Assembly (NCBI GenBank): GCA_963835215.1
Contig: CAWIES010000003.1
Coordinates: forward strand, 372,001-436,000
Source: Roseiarcus sp963835215
Lineage (GTDB): Bacteria; Pseudomonadota; Alphaproteobacteria; Rhizobiales; Beijerinckiaceae
Direction of reading: 5' to 3'
DNA: 64,000 nt
Below, piece after piece: positions 1 through 8,082 of this stretch. The notes beneath the pieces are model-generated. The model worked only from the letters and a program-made list of their open reading frames with translations. It had not been told where the DNA came from and did no database searches. Made by a program: the position numbers and the translations under genes. The stretch's first letter is position 1. Every line of letters starts with the position of its first letter.

Positions 1-1
1 G

Positions 2-205
2 CTCAAACGCACGATCCAGAAGACCGTGCAAGACCCGTTGGCCGAGATGCTGCTTGCCGGCGAAGTGCTCGACGGCGAAACGGTCAAAATCGGCCTCGCT
101 CACGGCGCGCTGACCTTCAACGGCAAAGCGCCGAAGAGCGAAGACGCGCCGCCGCCCGCTGAGGCGCAGCCAGCGACGGTCGTCAATTTTCCGAAAGGGG
201 CTTGA
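2..205 (+). CDS. clpB: ATP-dependent chaperone ClpB, C-terminal end (partial)
   Basis: Only the last 67 codons are inside the window and the gene enters from the left edge. The reading frame begins LKRTIQKTVQDPLAEMLLAG, which matches the D2 small subdomain at the end of the ClpB disaggregase, where a conserved LKR-IQ---QDPLA stretch precedes the C-terminus. A proline/alanine-rich tail then ends at TGA. ClpB is a hexameric AAA+ ATPase that works with DnaK to pull proteins out of aggregates in the cytoplasm. ClpA/ClpC relatives share this fold, but the QDPLAE stretch favours ClpB. No regulatory sequence is visible because the 5' end is missing. Confidence 0.85.
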   Translation, partial: LKRTIQKTVQDPLAEMLLAGEVLDGETVKIGLAHGALTFNGKAPKSEDAPPPAEAQPATVVNFPKGA

Positions 206-221
206 GGGATAAAAAAAACTC

Positions 222-342
222 CCGATCATCCTCGTGCTGGGGAGCCTGCGAAGCAGGCGTCTTGAAGGACGCGGATAATCGCGCCCTTCCCTCGTCCTTC
301 GAGACGCGCCGCTTTGCGGCGCTCCTCAGGATGAGGGAAGGG
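222..342. repeat. Pair of REP-like palindromic elements in inverted orientation
   Basis: Two related copies lie back to back. The right copy (284-342) has 15-base arms matching at 14 positions, CCCTTCCCTCGTCCT against AGGATGAGGGAAGGG, enclosing a perfect GCGCCGC-TTT-GCGGCGC hairpin. The left copy (about 222-270) carries the same family signature, GGAG-(hairpin)-CGTCTTGAAGGACG, with core stem GCCTGC-GAA-GCAGGC, in the opposite orientation. Elements reading CATCCTGAGGAG-stem-CGTCTCGAAGGA are familiar intergenic repeats of rhizobial genomes. The element lies between clpB and the next gene and could help terminate clpB. A reading frame running through it is not believable as protein. Confidence 0.7.
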
Positions 343-446
343 TTGAGCCCTTACCGCCACGGCTCCTCGCCGTCCCCGACTGGAATTTTCTCGCCCTGGC
401 GGCTAAGACGCGTCGACGCCACGCGATTGCTCAGGAACCGCCCCGC

Positions 447-716
447 ATGAACGCTCTCTCAGCCTTTCTCGGCGGCTCTCCCGCCATGGTGGCGCTGCGG
501 CTGGTCGTCGTCTCGTTCATCGTCGGCATCGTGCTGGTGACGTTCGGTTTCGACCCTTCCGACATCATCGACAGTTTCGTCAACGTGATCCATCACCTGA
601 TCGACTTCGGCCTGACCGATGTCCGGCAAATCGGACGCGTGCTGGCGACCGGCGCGTTGGTGGTGCTGCCCGTGTGGCTCGTGCTCAGGCTTCTGGATTC
701 GCGCCGGGCGCGTTGA
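447..716 (+). CDS. Small membrane protein, DUF6460-like
   Basis: An 89-residue protein with two hydrophobic segments, roughly residues 14-36 (VALRLVVVSFIVGIVLVTFG) and 63-83, joined by a polar loop (IDSFVNVIHHLIDFG). The N-terminus LSAFLGGSPAMVALRLVV and the closing positive patch RRAR resemble the short Rhizobiales proteins grouped as DUF6460, recognised from memory. The start ATG is preceded by AGGAA at a suitable distance. It lies alone between the repeat pair and convergent pyrD. No function is known; a small inner-membrane protein is all the sequence supports. Confidence 0.7.
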   Translation: MNALSAFLGGSPAMVALRLVVVSFIVGIVLVTFGFDPSDIIDSFVNVIHHLIDFGLTDVRQIGRVLATGALVVLPVWLVLRLLDSRRAR

Positions 717-720
717 GCAG

Positions 721-1791
721 TCAGCCCGCCGTCGCCGCCCATTTGCGCGCGCGGGCGCCGACGCGGGCGGAAAGGTCGTCGCCCTCGCCGACCGCCTTCG
801 CCAGGCCATCGAGGATCTCGCCGATCAGGCCGGGGCCGCGATAGACGAGGCCAGTGTAGAGCTGCACCAGCGTCGCCCCCGCCTCGATCTTGGCGAGCGC
901 CGTCTCGGCGTTCTCGACCCCGCCCGCGCCGATCAGCTTGAGCGCCCCGCCACAGCGCAAATAGGCGCGCGCCAGCATGCGCGTCGAGGGCTCGAACAGC
1001 GGCCGGCCGGAGAGGCCGCCGGTTTCCGTCTTGTTGCGATGGGTGAGGGAACTCGGCCGCGCGGTCGTGGTGTTGGCGACGATGAGGCCATCGACGCCGC
1101 GCGCAATGCAAACTTCAACCACGTCGTCGAGCCCGCGCAGATCGAGGTCGGGCGAAATCTTGACCAGCAGCGGACGGCGCGGGCTCGCCGCCGCGCGCGC
1201 CTCGGCGACCCGCGCCACCAACTCGTCGAAGGCCGCGCGTTGTTGCAAATCGCGCAGGCCCGGCGTGTTGGGCGACGAGACGTTGACGGAGAAGTAGCTG
1301 GCGTAGGGCGCGAACGCCTTCACGCCGCCGACGAAATCGGCAAGGCGGTCGGCGGCGTCGCGGTTCGGCCCGAAGTTGACGCCGACGATCCCGCCCGCCG
1401 GCCGATCGGCGAGCCGCGCAAGCGCCGCCTCGTACCCGTGATTGTTGAAGCCCATGCGGTTGATCAGCGCGCTATCCTCGGCCAAGCGGAACAGGCGCGG
1501 CGAGGGATTGCCCATTTGCGGGCGCGGCGTGAGTGTGCCGACCTCGACGAATCCGAAACCGAGCGCGAGCAGCGCGTTGGCAACTTCCGCGCTCTTGTCG
1601 AAGCCCGCCGCCATGCCGATCGGGTTGGGGAACGCGAGACCGAAGACGTTGACGGCAAGGCGCGCCGGCGCGAGCGCCATTGGAATGACGGGCGCGTATT
1701 TCAACGCGGCGATCGTCGCGCGATGGGCGGTCTCGGGCGGCAAGCGCAGCAGCAGCGGCATCGCCAGCGCGCCGATCACTTTGGTCAGCAC
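721..1791 (-). CDS. pyrD: Dihydroorotate dehydrogenase (quinone), class 2
   Basis: Oxidises dihydroorotate to orotate in pyrimidine synthesis and passes electrons to the membrane quinone pool. The 356-residue length is normal for class 2 enzymes. The hydrophobic and basic N-terminal helix (residues 1-45) is the membrane and quinone-binding extension. NPIGMAAGFDK near residue 56 is the FMN-binding start of the barrel, and NVSSPNTPGLRDLQ near 170-183 carries the class 2 catalytic serine. GVDGLIVANTT and the late IGAGGVENAE phosphate-binding loop are also present. The start overlaps the end of the DUF952 gene by 7 bases, so the two are probably co-transcribed. Confidence 0.97.
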   Translation of the reverse strand: MLTKVIGALAMPLLLRLPPETAHRATIAALKYAPVIPMALAPARLAVNVFGLAFPNPIGMAAGFDKSAEVANALLALGFGFVEVGTLTPRPQMGNPSPRLFRLAEDSALINRMGFNNHGYEAALARLADRPAGGIVGVNFGPNRDAADRLADFVGGVKAFAPYASYFSVNVSSPNTPGLRDLQQRAAFDELVARVAEARAAASPRRPLLVKISPDLDLRGLDDVVEVCIARGVDGLIVANTTTARPSSLTHRNKTETGGLSGRPLFEPSTRMLARAYLRCGGALKLIGAGGVENAETALAKIEAGATLVQLYTGLVYRGPGLIGEILDGLAKAVGEGDDLSARVGARARKWAATAG

Positions 1792-2129
1792 GCAAGATCT
1801 CCAAAGACATGGCGCCCGTCGGGGTCGAGCGGTAGCGGGCGCACCCAGCTAAGCGCGGACAGCGCCAACACGCCGTAGAGATGCGGGAACAGCGCGCCGC
1901 CGCGCGAGGGCTCCCAGCGCAGCGCAGCGCCTAACGCCTGCGCCTCGACCGCCGCCAGCACAAGGTCGTCACGGCGAGCGAACCAGCGCGCCGCCGTCTC
2001 GGGCGCCTGCTCGGCGGTGGAAAAATGGATGTAGCCGTCCAGACGATCGACCGCCGAACCCGCGAAGACGCCCTGCGCCTGCGCGGCGCGCCACTCCTCG
2101 GCGGCGACGATCTTAAAGATCAGCGCCAT
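1785..2129 (-). CDS. DUF952 domain-containing protein
   Basis: A 114-residue cytoplasmic protein spanning one DUF952 domain: an opening IFKIV--EEW, then GYIHFSTAEQ, and later LRWEPSRGGALFPHLYG. In this family the conserved D-GYIHFST and RGG--FPHLYG blocks form the core of a small fold that has been compared with ADP-ribosyltransferase-like proteins. No catalytic function is established. It sits directly downstream of dnaA (12-base gap) and overlaps pyrD. Pairing with pyrD is common in rhizobial genomes, so a housekeeping role is plausible but unproven. Confidence 0.88.
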   Translation of the reverse strand: MALIFKIVAAEEWRAAQAQGVFAGSAVDRLDGYIHFSTAEQAPETAARWFARRDDLVLAAVEAQALGAALRWEPSRGGALFPHLYGVLALSALSWVRPLPLDPDGRHVFGDLAC

Positions 2130-2141
2130 CGTCGGGCTCGG

Positions 2142-3655
2142 CTACTCCTGGAGCATTCGCTTGAGCAGCTCCAGCTCTTCGCGCAGCGTTGCATCGGCGG
2201 CGCTCAGGCCCTCGATCTTGCGCACCGCATGCAGCACCGTCGTGTGATCGCGCCCGCCAAAGCGGCGGCCGATCTCCGGCAGCGAGCGCAAAGTCAGCGC
2301 CTTGGAAAGATACATCGCCACCTGACGCGGCTTCACCACGGTGGCGGTGCGGCGCGAGGAGAGAATGTCGGCGCGGCTGACGCTGTAGTGGCTGGCGACC
2401 AGCTTCTGGATGTCCTCGATCTTGACCCGTCTGGGCTCGCGCGCGCGGATCAGATCGCGAATCGCCACCTCCGCCGCCTCGACGCTGAGCGGCGCGCCGA
2501 CGATCGAATGAGCGAGCAGCCGATTGACCGCGCCTTCGAGGTCGCGCCCGTTGGAGACGATCGAGTGCGCGACGAAGGCGAGCACCGCCGGCGACACGGT
2601 CGAAATGCGGATTGAGCGCGCGCGCCGCGGCAATGCGCGCTTCGAGGATCTGCAATCGCAGCGGCTCGTCGAGCGTTCATCATCTCGACGCACAGGCCGC
2701 CGGCGAGGCGCGAGCGCACGCGCTCGTCAAGCGCTTCGAGATCGCTCGGCGGACGGTCGGCGGCGACAATCACCTGCCGGCCGGCGTCGAGCAGCGCGTT
2801 GAGCGCGTGGCCAAACTCGTTCTGGAACGCCTTGCCCTGCAGGAACTGCACGTCGTCGATGATCAAGAGATCGATCGAACGCATCGCCTACTTGAAGGCG
2901 ATCGCGGTGTGCGATTGCAGCGCGGCGACGAAGCCGTACATGAAGCGCTCTGCGGTGAGATAAGTGACGACGCGCCCTTGCGCCGCGGCGGCATGCGCCG
3001 TCGCCTGCAAAAGATGGGTTTTGCCGAGCCCGACCGCCGCGTGAACATAGAGCGGGCTGAAGGCCGGCGTCTGGCCGGCGCGGTCTTCGACAACGCGCTG
3101 CGCCGCGGCGTAGGCGAGTTGATTGGAGCGCCCGACCAGGAACGAAGCGAAGGTGAGCCGGCGATCGAGCGGCGAACCCGAGAAGGCTTCGCCATAGGCG
3201 ACGCCCTCTTCGCGCAGCTGTCCGCCGCGCGGCGCCGCCTGTTGGGCGGCGCGCAACGCCGCCGCGCGCCCGCCATCGATGGCTTTGGGCTGCGCATTGC
3301 TGGCGACAATCGCCACCGCCGGCTGCGGGCACGGCGCGCTGGTCGAGGAGCGAACGGCGATGCTCATCGCGACGACGCCGCCGATCTCGGGCTCGAGCGC
3401 GGCGAGAATGCGCTCGCTGTAATGCGCTTCGATCCAGCTCTTGAGGAAGCGCGTCGGCACGGAGAACTGCGCGCGTCCGCTATCGATTGAATCGAGCGTC
3501 AGGCGCCCGAACCACGAGGAGAAGACGTGCTCGCCAACTTCGGCGCGCAATCGTCGGGCGCAGCGTCGCCAGCTCTCTTCGATGTCGCGAACCGAGGGTG
3601 CGGCTGTGACACGAGCATCGGCATTGACCGCGCTCACTTCGGCGCTCTCGTTCAT
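2142..3655 (-). pseudogene. dnaA: Chromosomal replication initiator DnaA, disrupted by one stop and two frameshifts
   Basis: DnaA opens the replication origin as an ATP-bound filament. The pieces together cover all domains: an N-terminal domain (IEESWRRCARRLRAEVGE), a Walker A (HAAVGLGKTHLLQA), Walker B (DLLIIDDVQFLQGK), sensor region (AADRPPSDLEALDERVRSRL) and the domain IV DNA-binding signature GGRDHTTVLHAVRKI. The frame is broken three times. An in-frame TAG at 2888-2890 (codon 256) replaces the Glu or Asp expected in FK-(E/D)-AMRSID. A +1 shift occurs near 2668-2685, between GLCVEM and LDEPLRLQILEARI. A second +1 shift occurs near 2598-2601, between NPHF and DVSPAVLAFVAH. Removing two bases gives exactly 504 codons. 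All domains remain well conserved, which suggests sequence error or very recent damage. Start is ATG with MNESAEVS. Confidence 0.9.
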
Positions 3656-3716
3656 CGGAGTCTCTTTTAAATTCTTGGGGAGGGGACTTGGTGGCTGTTG
3701 GTGGGAAACGGACCGT

Positions 3717-4163
3717 TTAGGTCTGCGTCCACGGCAGGCCGCTCGCGCGCCAGCCGCCAATTGCGCCGCGTCGGCGCGCCTCGTCCAACCCTCCTTCGAA
3801 TCCTTCGGTGACGTTATAGCTGCGCCGCCATCCCGCAGAGGCGAGCGCGCGCGCCGCCGCAAGTGAGCGCACTCCCGAGCGACAGAGGAACAGCACCGGC
3901 GTCGCCGGGCCCGCGCCGCGCGCGGTCAGTTCAGCGATGAGGCGCGGCGTGAAATCCGCCGCGACCTGCATCGCAGGATAGGTCTGCCATTCCAGCAACA
4001 CCGGCGTTCTGCCCAGCCCACTCAGATCGGGAACACCGACGTAGGTCCATTCCGCCTTGGTGCGCACATCGACGAGCACCGCCTGCTCATCTTCCCTCAA
4101 CAGCGCATAGGCGTCCGTAACGGACACTTCCCCTGCGTAATCCGCAGGTCGTTGAAATGACAT
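3717..4163 (-). CDS. Rhodanese-like domain protein
   Basis: A 148-residue single rhodanese domain. VLVDVRTKAEWTYVGVPDL is the CH2A-type motif and LFLCRSGVRSLAAA holds the active-site loop with its catalytic cysteine in C-RSGVRS, so sulfur-transfer activity is chemically possible. VTEGFEGGLD follows, as in other single-domain bacterial rhodaneses. The start was placed at the ATG at 4163, preceded by AAGGAGAGG, rather than at the upstream in-frame ATG. The gene reads toward dnaA with a 61-base gap. No signal peptide is seen, so it should be cytoplasmic. The sulfur acceptor is unknown. Confidence 0.9.
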   Translation of the reverse strand: MSFQRPADYAGEVSVTDAYALLREDEQAVLVDVRTKAEWTYVGVPDLSGLGRTPVLLEWQTYPAMQVAADFTPRLIAELTARGAGPATPVLFLCRSGVRSLAAARALASAGWRRSYNVTEGFEGGLDEARRRGAIGGWRASGLPWTQT

Positions 4164-4742
4164 GGCCTCTCCTTCCACAGCCCGCACTGTGGTTTGTTTA
4201 TGTCGTATTTGTCCCGATACTGTTTTATAGAGCGAGCAATCTCGCTGAATAACGTCGCCGTCTCGTCTCTACCAACATCCAAGATCAAGTAAAGATCTTG
4301 ATTATTTCTACGTCCCCCAGCGTATATACTCAGGCCTCACTACGCAGCCTTCAAGTCGACCGCTTATTCATTAGCCCCGTCAACATTTATGCTTGGGGTG
4401 AGATGAATATTGCACGCTGAGGCGCGCAGGGCAACCCGTCGGGGGGCGACATTGGGGCGTCCGGCGCCCTCTATGACGCATCGACGACCCGTCGGCGCGC
4501 GTCGAGTGTGGCAAATGTCTGATATGCGGACATTGTTGGCGATGGCGGTTACACTGAGCGGGCGGAGACGGCGCGCGAAGATTGTCAAACTCTTGGCACA
4601 AATTCGCCACACGATCGCCCCGTCGCGCCGCGCTTAGCGATTAACGTTTTGTAAGGCATGACGTTTTTGTGAGCGCGCAATTTTCGTTCGAGAAGCGATC
4701 GAGACGCGAAGAAGCGTTGTAATTTTGTCGCAGGAAGAAAAA
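4164..4742. other. Intergenic region, no gene recognised
   Basis: About 580 bases between the divergent rhodanese and methyltransferase genes. The first half is AT-richer than its surroundings and includes the small inverted repeat ATCAAG-N7-CTTGAT near 4277-4295. The second half is GC-rich with several short open frames on both strands, none with recognisable protein features or a convincing ribosome-binding site. I saw no DnaA boxes here despite the nearby dnaA. It must contain the promoters of both flanking genes, but I cannot place them. Confidence 0.5.
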
Positions 4743-5558
4743 ATGAACGCCACGCAACGCAACTCGAGCGCGACACCGACAACGAACGATTGGAGCGTCG
4801 ACGCATATCGCCGCTTCGAGCGCGAGCGCAGCCGTCCAGCGATCGATTTGCTCGCGCGCGTGTCGGCGAGCGCGCGCCGCGCTATCGATCTTGGTTGTGG
4901 GCCGGGCAATTCGACCGCGGCGATCGCCGAGCGTTTTCCCGAAGCTGAGATCGTCGGCGTCGATTCCTCGCCCAACATGCTGACCGCCGCGCGCGCGCGG
5001 CTGCCGCGCCTGGAATTTCGGTTGGGCGACATCGTCGACTTCGACGATCGGGCCGCCGACCTGATTTTCTCCACCGCAGCGATGCATTGGGTTCCCGATC
5101 ACATTGCCGTCATGCGCCGCCTCGCCGCGCGCTTGCCGCCGGACGGGCGCCTAGCGGTGCAGATGCCCGACAATGAGAACGAGCCAACCCACGCGCTGAT
5201 GCGCGAGATCGCCGCCATGCCGCGATTTCGCGACAAGCTCGCCGGCGCAGCAGGAGCGCGCGAGCGCATCGGCGGCTTTGCCGACTATGACGACGCGCTG
5301 TCGCCGTTTTGCGACGACATCGACATCTGGCGTACGACCTATGTCCATCGCCTCGATGGGCCAGATGCGATCGTCGCCTGGGTCGAAAGCGCCGGGCTGC
5401 GTCCATTCCTCGCGCCACTCGAGGCGGAGGAGCGCAGCGATTTCCTCGAACGCTACCGCGCCGGCGTCGCACGCGCCTATCCCCCGCGAGCGGGCGGGGG
5501 CGCACTGCTGCCCTTCCCGCGCCTGTTCATCGTCGCGACGCGGCGCGAAAAGGATTGA
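4743..5558 (+). CDS. tam: Trans-aconitate 2-methyltransferase
   Basis: A 271-residue class I SAM-dependent methyltransferase. AIDLGCGPGNST (motif I) binds SAM, IVGVDSSPNML follows as motif II, and FSTAAMHWVPDH is the stretch typical of the Tam family. A C-terminal aromatic-rich region ends LLPFPRLFIVATRR. Tam methylates trans-aconitate, an inhibitor of aconitase formed spontaneously from cis-aconitate. The start ATG at 4743 is chosen over an upstream TTG because AGGAAG lies about 7 bases before it. Specificity for trans-aconitate is inferred from overall family resemblance. Confidence 0.88.
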   Translation: MNATQRNSSATPTTNDWSVDAYRRFERERSRPAIDLLARVSASARRAIDLGCGPGNSTAAIAERFPEAEIVGVDSSPNMLTAARARLPRLEFRLGDIVDFDDRAADLIFSTAAMHWVPDHIAVMRRLAARLPPDGRLAVQMPDNENEPTHALMREIAAMPRFRDKLAGAAGARERIGGFADYDDALSPFCDDIDIWRTTYVHRLDGPDAIVAWVESAGLRPFLAPLEAEERSDFLERYRAGVARAYPPRAGGGALLPFPRLFIVATRREKD

Positions 5559-5615
5559 CGACGCGCCGCTGTGCGACCGAAACAGGCGCAGCGGCGAATT
5601 GCGGGAGATTCGGCG

Positions 5616-6521
5616 ATGCGGCGATTTGCGCTTGTCCTGATTTGCCTTTGCAGTGCGTTGGCGAGCGCGGCGGCGCAGGACCAAGGTACGCTCACGCCAG
5701 CGCCCCTGCCCCCGCTCGACAATCCCGCCGATCCCAAACTCCCCGCGAAGGAAGTGTTCGGCCGCGCGATGACGCCGGTCGAGGCTCAGGTGCGCTCGAT
5801 CGGCTTCTACTCGCGCGGCTGTCTCGCCGGCGCCGTCGCGCTGCCGGTCAACGGCGAGAGCTGGCAGGTGATGCGCCTGTCGCGCAACCGAAGCTGGGGC
5901 AATCCGGCGATGATCGCTTTCCTCGAGCGCTTCTCGAGCAAGGCGGCGCATGAAGGCATTTGGCCGGGCATACTGGTCGGCGACATTTCGCAGCCGCGCG
6001 GCGGGCCGATGCTGACCGGCCACGCCTCGCATCAGATCGGCCTCGACGCCGACGTCTGGCTGACGCCGATGCCCGATCACACGCTGAGCGACGCCGAGCG
6101 CGAAAATATGTCGGCGATCGACATGGTCAAGCCCGACGGCCTGTCGGTCGACCCCACGCATTGGAGCGACAAGCAGGTCGGGGTCATCAAGGCGGCGGCC
6201 GAGGAGCCGGAGGTCGAACGGATTTTCGTCAATCCCGCGATCAAGAAGGCGCTGTGCGAGACCGCCAAGGGCGAAGCGTGGATGCATAAGGTGCGACCCT
6301 ATTGGGGGCACAACTATCATTTCCATATCCGCATCTCGTGCCCGGCCGGCCAGACCGATTGCCAGTCGCAGGATCCGGCGCCGCCCGGCGACGGCTGCGA
6401 CAAAACGCTCGACTGGTGGTTCACCGAGGAAGCGCTGCATCCGCCGCTGAGCGCGCCCAAGCCGCCGCTGACGCTCGCGCAACTGCCGGCGGCGTGCCGA
6501 ACCGTGGTGCTGGAGAAATAG
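5616..6521 (+). CDS. mepA: Penicillin-insensitive murein endopeptidase
   Basis: A 301-residue secreted peptidoglycan hydrolase of the LAS metallopeptidase group. A signal peptide covers about residues 1-21 (LVLICLCSALASAAAQ). The zinc motif is GHASHQIGLDADVWL (H-x6-D), and the C-terminal H-x-H ligand pair is in WGHNYHFHIRISCP. Other conserved blocks are RNRSWGNPAMI and the paired cysteines of TDCQSQDP and GDGCDKT. MepA cleaves D-alanyl-meso-diaminopimelyl cross-links in the periplasm. The ATG at 5616 is preceded by GGGAG, and an earlier in-frame ATG would put a polar stretch ahead of the signal peptide. Confidence 0.95.
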   Translation: MRRFALVLICLCSALASAAAQDQGTLTPAPLPPLDNPADPKLPAKEVFGRAMTPVEAQVRSIGFYSRGCLAGAVALPVNGESWQVMRLSRNRSWGNPAMIAFLERFSSKAAHEGIWPGILVGDISQPRGGPMLTGHASHQIGLDADVWLTPMPDHTLSDAERENMSAIDMVKPDGLSVDPTHWSDKQVGVIKAAAEEPEVERIFVNPAIKKALCETAKGEAWMHKVRPYWGHNYHFHIRISCPAGQTDCQSQDPAPPGDGCDKTLDWWFTEEALHPPLSAPKPPLTLAQLPAACRTVVLEK

Positions 6522-6536
6522 GTCGCGCCGCCAACG

Positions 6537-7067
6537 CTAATCGGGGCGACCGCCGCGGCGCATCCGATCGGCCAGCGCCAGCAGCACCGCCGTGGCGACG
6601 AAGGCGAGCAATATGCCGGTCTCCCAGCCGAGTTCGCGATCGGAGACGCTGTCGAGGTTCATGTAACTCTCGAGCAGCTTGATCGCGGAGATGGCGACGA
6701 TCGAGGAGATCAGCTTCACCTTCAATTCGCCGAAGTCGATGTCGGCGAACCAGTGCGGCCAGTCCTTGTGCGCCTCGATATCGATCGGCGCGATGAAATT
6801 GCCGTAGCCCGACAGGACAACGATGACGACCAGCGACGCCGACAGCGTCAGATCGACCGCGCCGAGCGCGCTGAGCAGGATCTGCTCCTCGTTCAGTTGC
6901 GGGAACTTGCCGATGAGCTCGTAGACGTGGACGCCGACCTTGGCCATCAGCGCCAGCAGGGCTATGACCAGCGCGAGATAAAATGGCGCGAGTAACCAGC
7001 GCGCGGCAAACAGAAATCTCTCGAAAGAACGTCTGTACACGCCTCCGCCCCCTTGCGGCTCAGGCAT
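6537..7067 (-). CDS. UPF0114 (YqhA-like) membrane protein
   Basis: A 176-residue integral membrane protein with four likely segments: about residues 24-45 (LLAPFYLALVIALLALMAKV), 68-88, 118-135 and 149-168. Features of UPF0114 include FE-FLFAARWLLAPFYL at the start, DLTLSASLVVIVVLSGY, and IDFGELKVKLISSIVAISAI. Its role is unknown; the family is widespread in Gram-negative inner membranes. Its start overlaps the end of the upstream YeeE/YedE-type gene by 8 bases, so it is the last gene of a three-gene operon. Confidence 0.92.
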   Translation of the reverse strand: MPEPQGGGGVYRRSFERFLFAARWLLAPFYLALVIALLALMAKVGVHVYELIGKFPQLNEEQILLSALGAVDLTLSASLVVIVVLSGYGNFIAPIDIEAHKDWPHWFADIDFGELKVKLISSIVAISAIKLLESYMNLDSVSDRELGWETGILLAFVATAVLLALADRMRRGGRPD

Positions 7068-7509
7068 CCTGCGTCAGGCTCGGCTGCGCCCGCAAGCGCA
7101 ATCCCTCCCCGACGCGCCACACCAGCATGCCCACGGCCATCGCGGCGACGAAGATCATTGCCGAGGGACTGAGGAAACCAACGTCGACAATTCCTGGCCC
7201 CGGACACACGCCCGCGAGTCCCCAGCCGACGCCAAAGATTGCCGCGCCCAGCAACAGCGACCCATCGATGCCGCGCAACTGCGGCAAGTCGATATCGCCG
7301 CCGAGCCAATTGACGCGCCGCTGACGTGCGAGAGCAAAGGCCGGCAGAGCGACCGCGATCGCGCCGCCCATGACAAAGGCGAGCGAAGGATCCCAAGCGC
7401 CGGCAAGGTCGAGGAAACCGGTAACCTTCGCAGGGTTGCTCATACCCGACAGACAGAGACCGAGCCCGAAGATGAGGCCGACGATAAGGGCGAGCGCGTT
7501 GCGCGTCAT
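7060..7509 (-). CDS. YeeE/YedE-type sulfur transporter subunit, C-terminal half (DUF6691, PmpB-like)
   Basis: A 149-residue hydrophobic protein with four to five membrane segments. The opening LIVGLIFGLGLCLSGMSNPAKV and the later GVGWGLAGVCPGPG are the conserved cysteine-bearing loops of YeeE/YedE channels, which carry thiosulfate or related sulfur species. Many bacteria encode the channel as two half-proteins; this is the second half and follows its partner with a 14-base gap. In known cases such pairs (PmpA/PmpB) sit with sulfide-detoxifying enzymes under the BigR repressor, neither of which is visible here. Substrate is inferred. Confidence 0.88.
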   Translation of the reverse strand: MTRNALALIVGLIFGLGLCLSGMSNPAKVTGFLDLAGAWDPSLAFVMGGAIAVALPAFALARQRRVNWLGGDIDLPQLRGIDGSLLLGAAIFGVGWGLAGVCPGPGIVDVGFLSPSAMIFVAAMAVGMLVWRVGEGLRLRAQPSLTQDA

Positions 7510-7523
7510 GGAATGCTCCGCGG

Positions 7524-7955
7524 TTAGCTAAGAACGTGGCGGGCGACAAACACCGTCGCGAAGCCAGCCGACATGAAGACGAGCGTCGCGACCAGCGAGC
7601 GAGGCGAGAGCCGCGCTAGGCCGCAGACGCCATGACCGCTGGTGCAGCCCGAGCCCAGCCGCGTTCCAAAGCCAACCAGCAGCCCGGAAACGATCAGCGT
7701 CGGAACCCCGGCGGCGAAGAGCGGCGCGTCGGCGCCCCACAGGACGTGCGCCAGAAGGGGCGAGGCGATCAACCCGACGATGAGCGCCCAGCGCCACGGC
7801 GCTTCGCTGTCGTGGATTTCAAGCGCGCCACCTAGAATGCCGGCGGCCCCCATGATGCGTCCGGCGCCCAGGATCAGCAGCGACGCGGCGACGCCGATCA
7901 TCACCCCGCCTGCGAGCGCGGAGAGCGGCGTGAAATCAGCCCAGTCGATCGTCAT
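7524..7955 (-). CDS. YeeE/YedE-type sulfur transporter subunit, N-terminal half (PmpA-like)
   Basis: A 143-residue inner-membrane protein with about four hydrophobic segments. LAGGVMIGVAASLLILGAGR near the start and FGTRLGSGCTSGHGVCGLAR near residue 105 are the diagnostic YeeE/YedE loops with conserved cysteines. The start was set at the ATG at 7955, preceded by AGAGG, instead of an upstream in-frame start. It leads the three-gene unit 7955-6537. The sequence just upstream (TCTATCAAATGTATACAC) is AT-rich and may hold the promoter, but I cannot name an operator. Confidence 0.88.
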   Translation of the reverse strand: MTIDWADFTPLSALAGGVMIGVAASLLILGAGRIMGAAGILGGALEIHDSEAPWRWALIVGLIASPLLAHVLWGADAPLFAAGVPTLIVSGLLVGFGTRLGSGCTSGHGVCGLARLSPRSLVATLVFMSAGFATVFVARHVLS

Positions 7956-8082
7956 GGCAACCTCTGCATGTCTATCAAATGTATACACTTAGCGCTTGCG
8001 TCGCAAGGAACGCGAGCTGCGGTGGCCGAAGGGACACGGCGATCAGCGGCGAATGGCGGAGCGGGGGGCGGCGCGGCGAAAC

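Noticed and set aside
202..450. 82-codon open frame after clpB
   Set aside because: It runs through the palindromic repeat pair and has no protein-like features.
619..1878. Long plus-strand open frame of 419 codons opposite pyrD
   Set aside because: Arginine/alanine-rich shadow of a GC-rich gene; pyrD on the other strand has full family features.
2888..2890. Amber codon in dnaA read as pyrrolysine
   Set aside because: No sign of a pyrrolysine system, and two frameshifts follow in the same gene, so recoding does not rescue it.
3656..4742. Possible replication origin next to dnaA
   Set aside because: No cluster of TTATNCACA boxes or AT-rich unwinding tract was seen.
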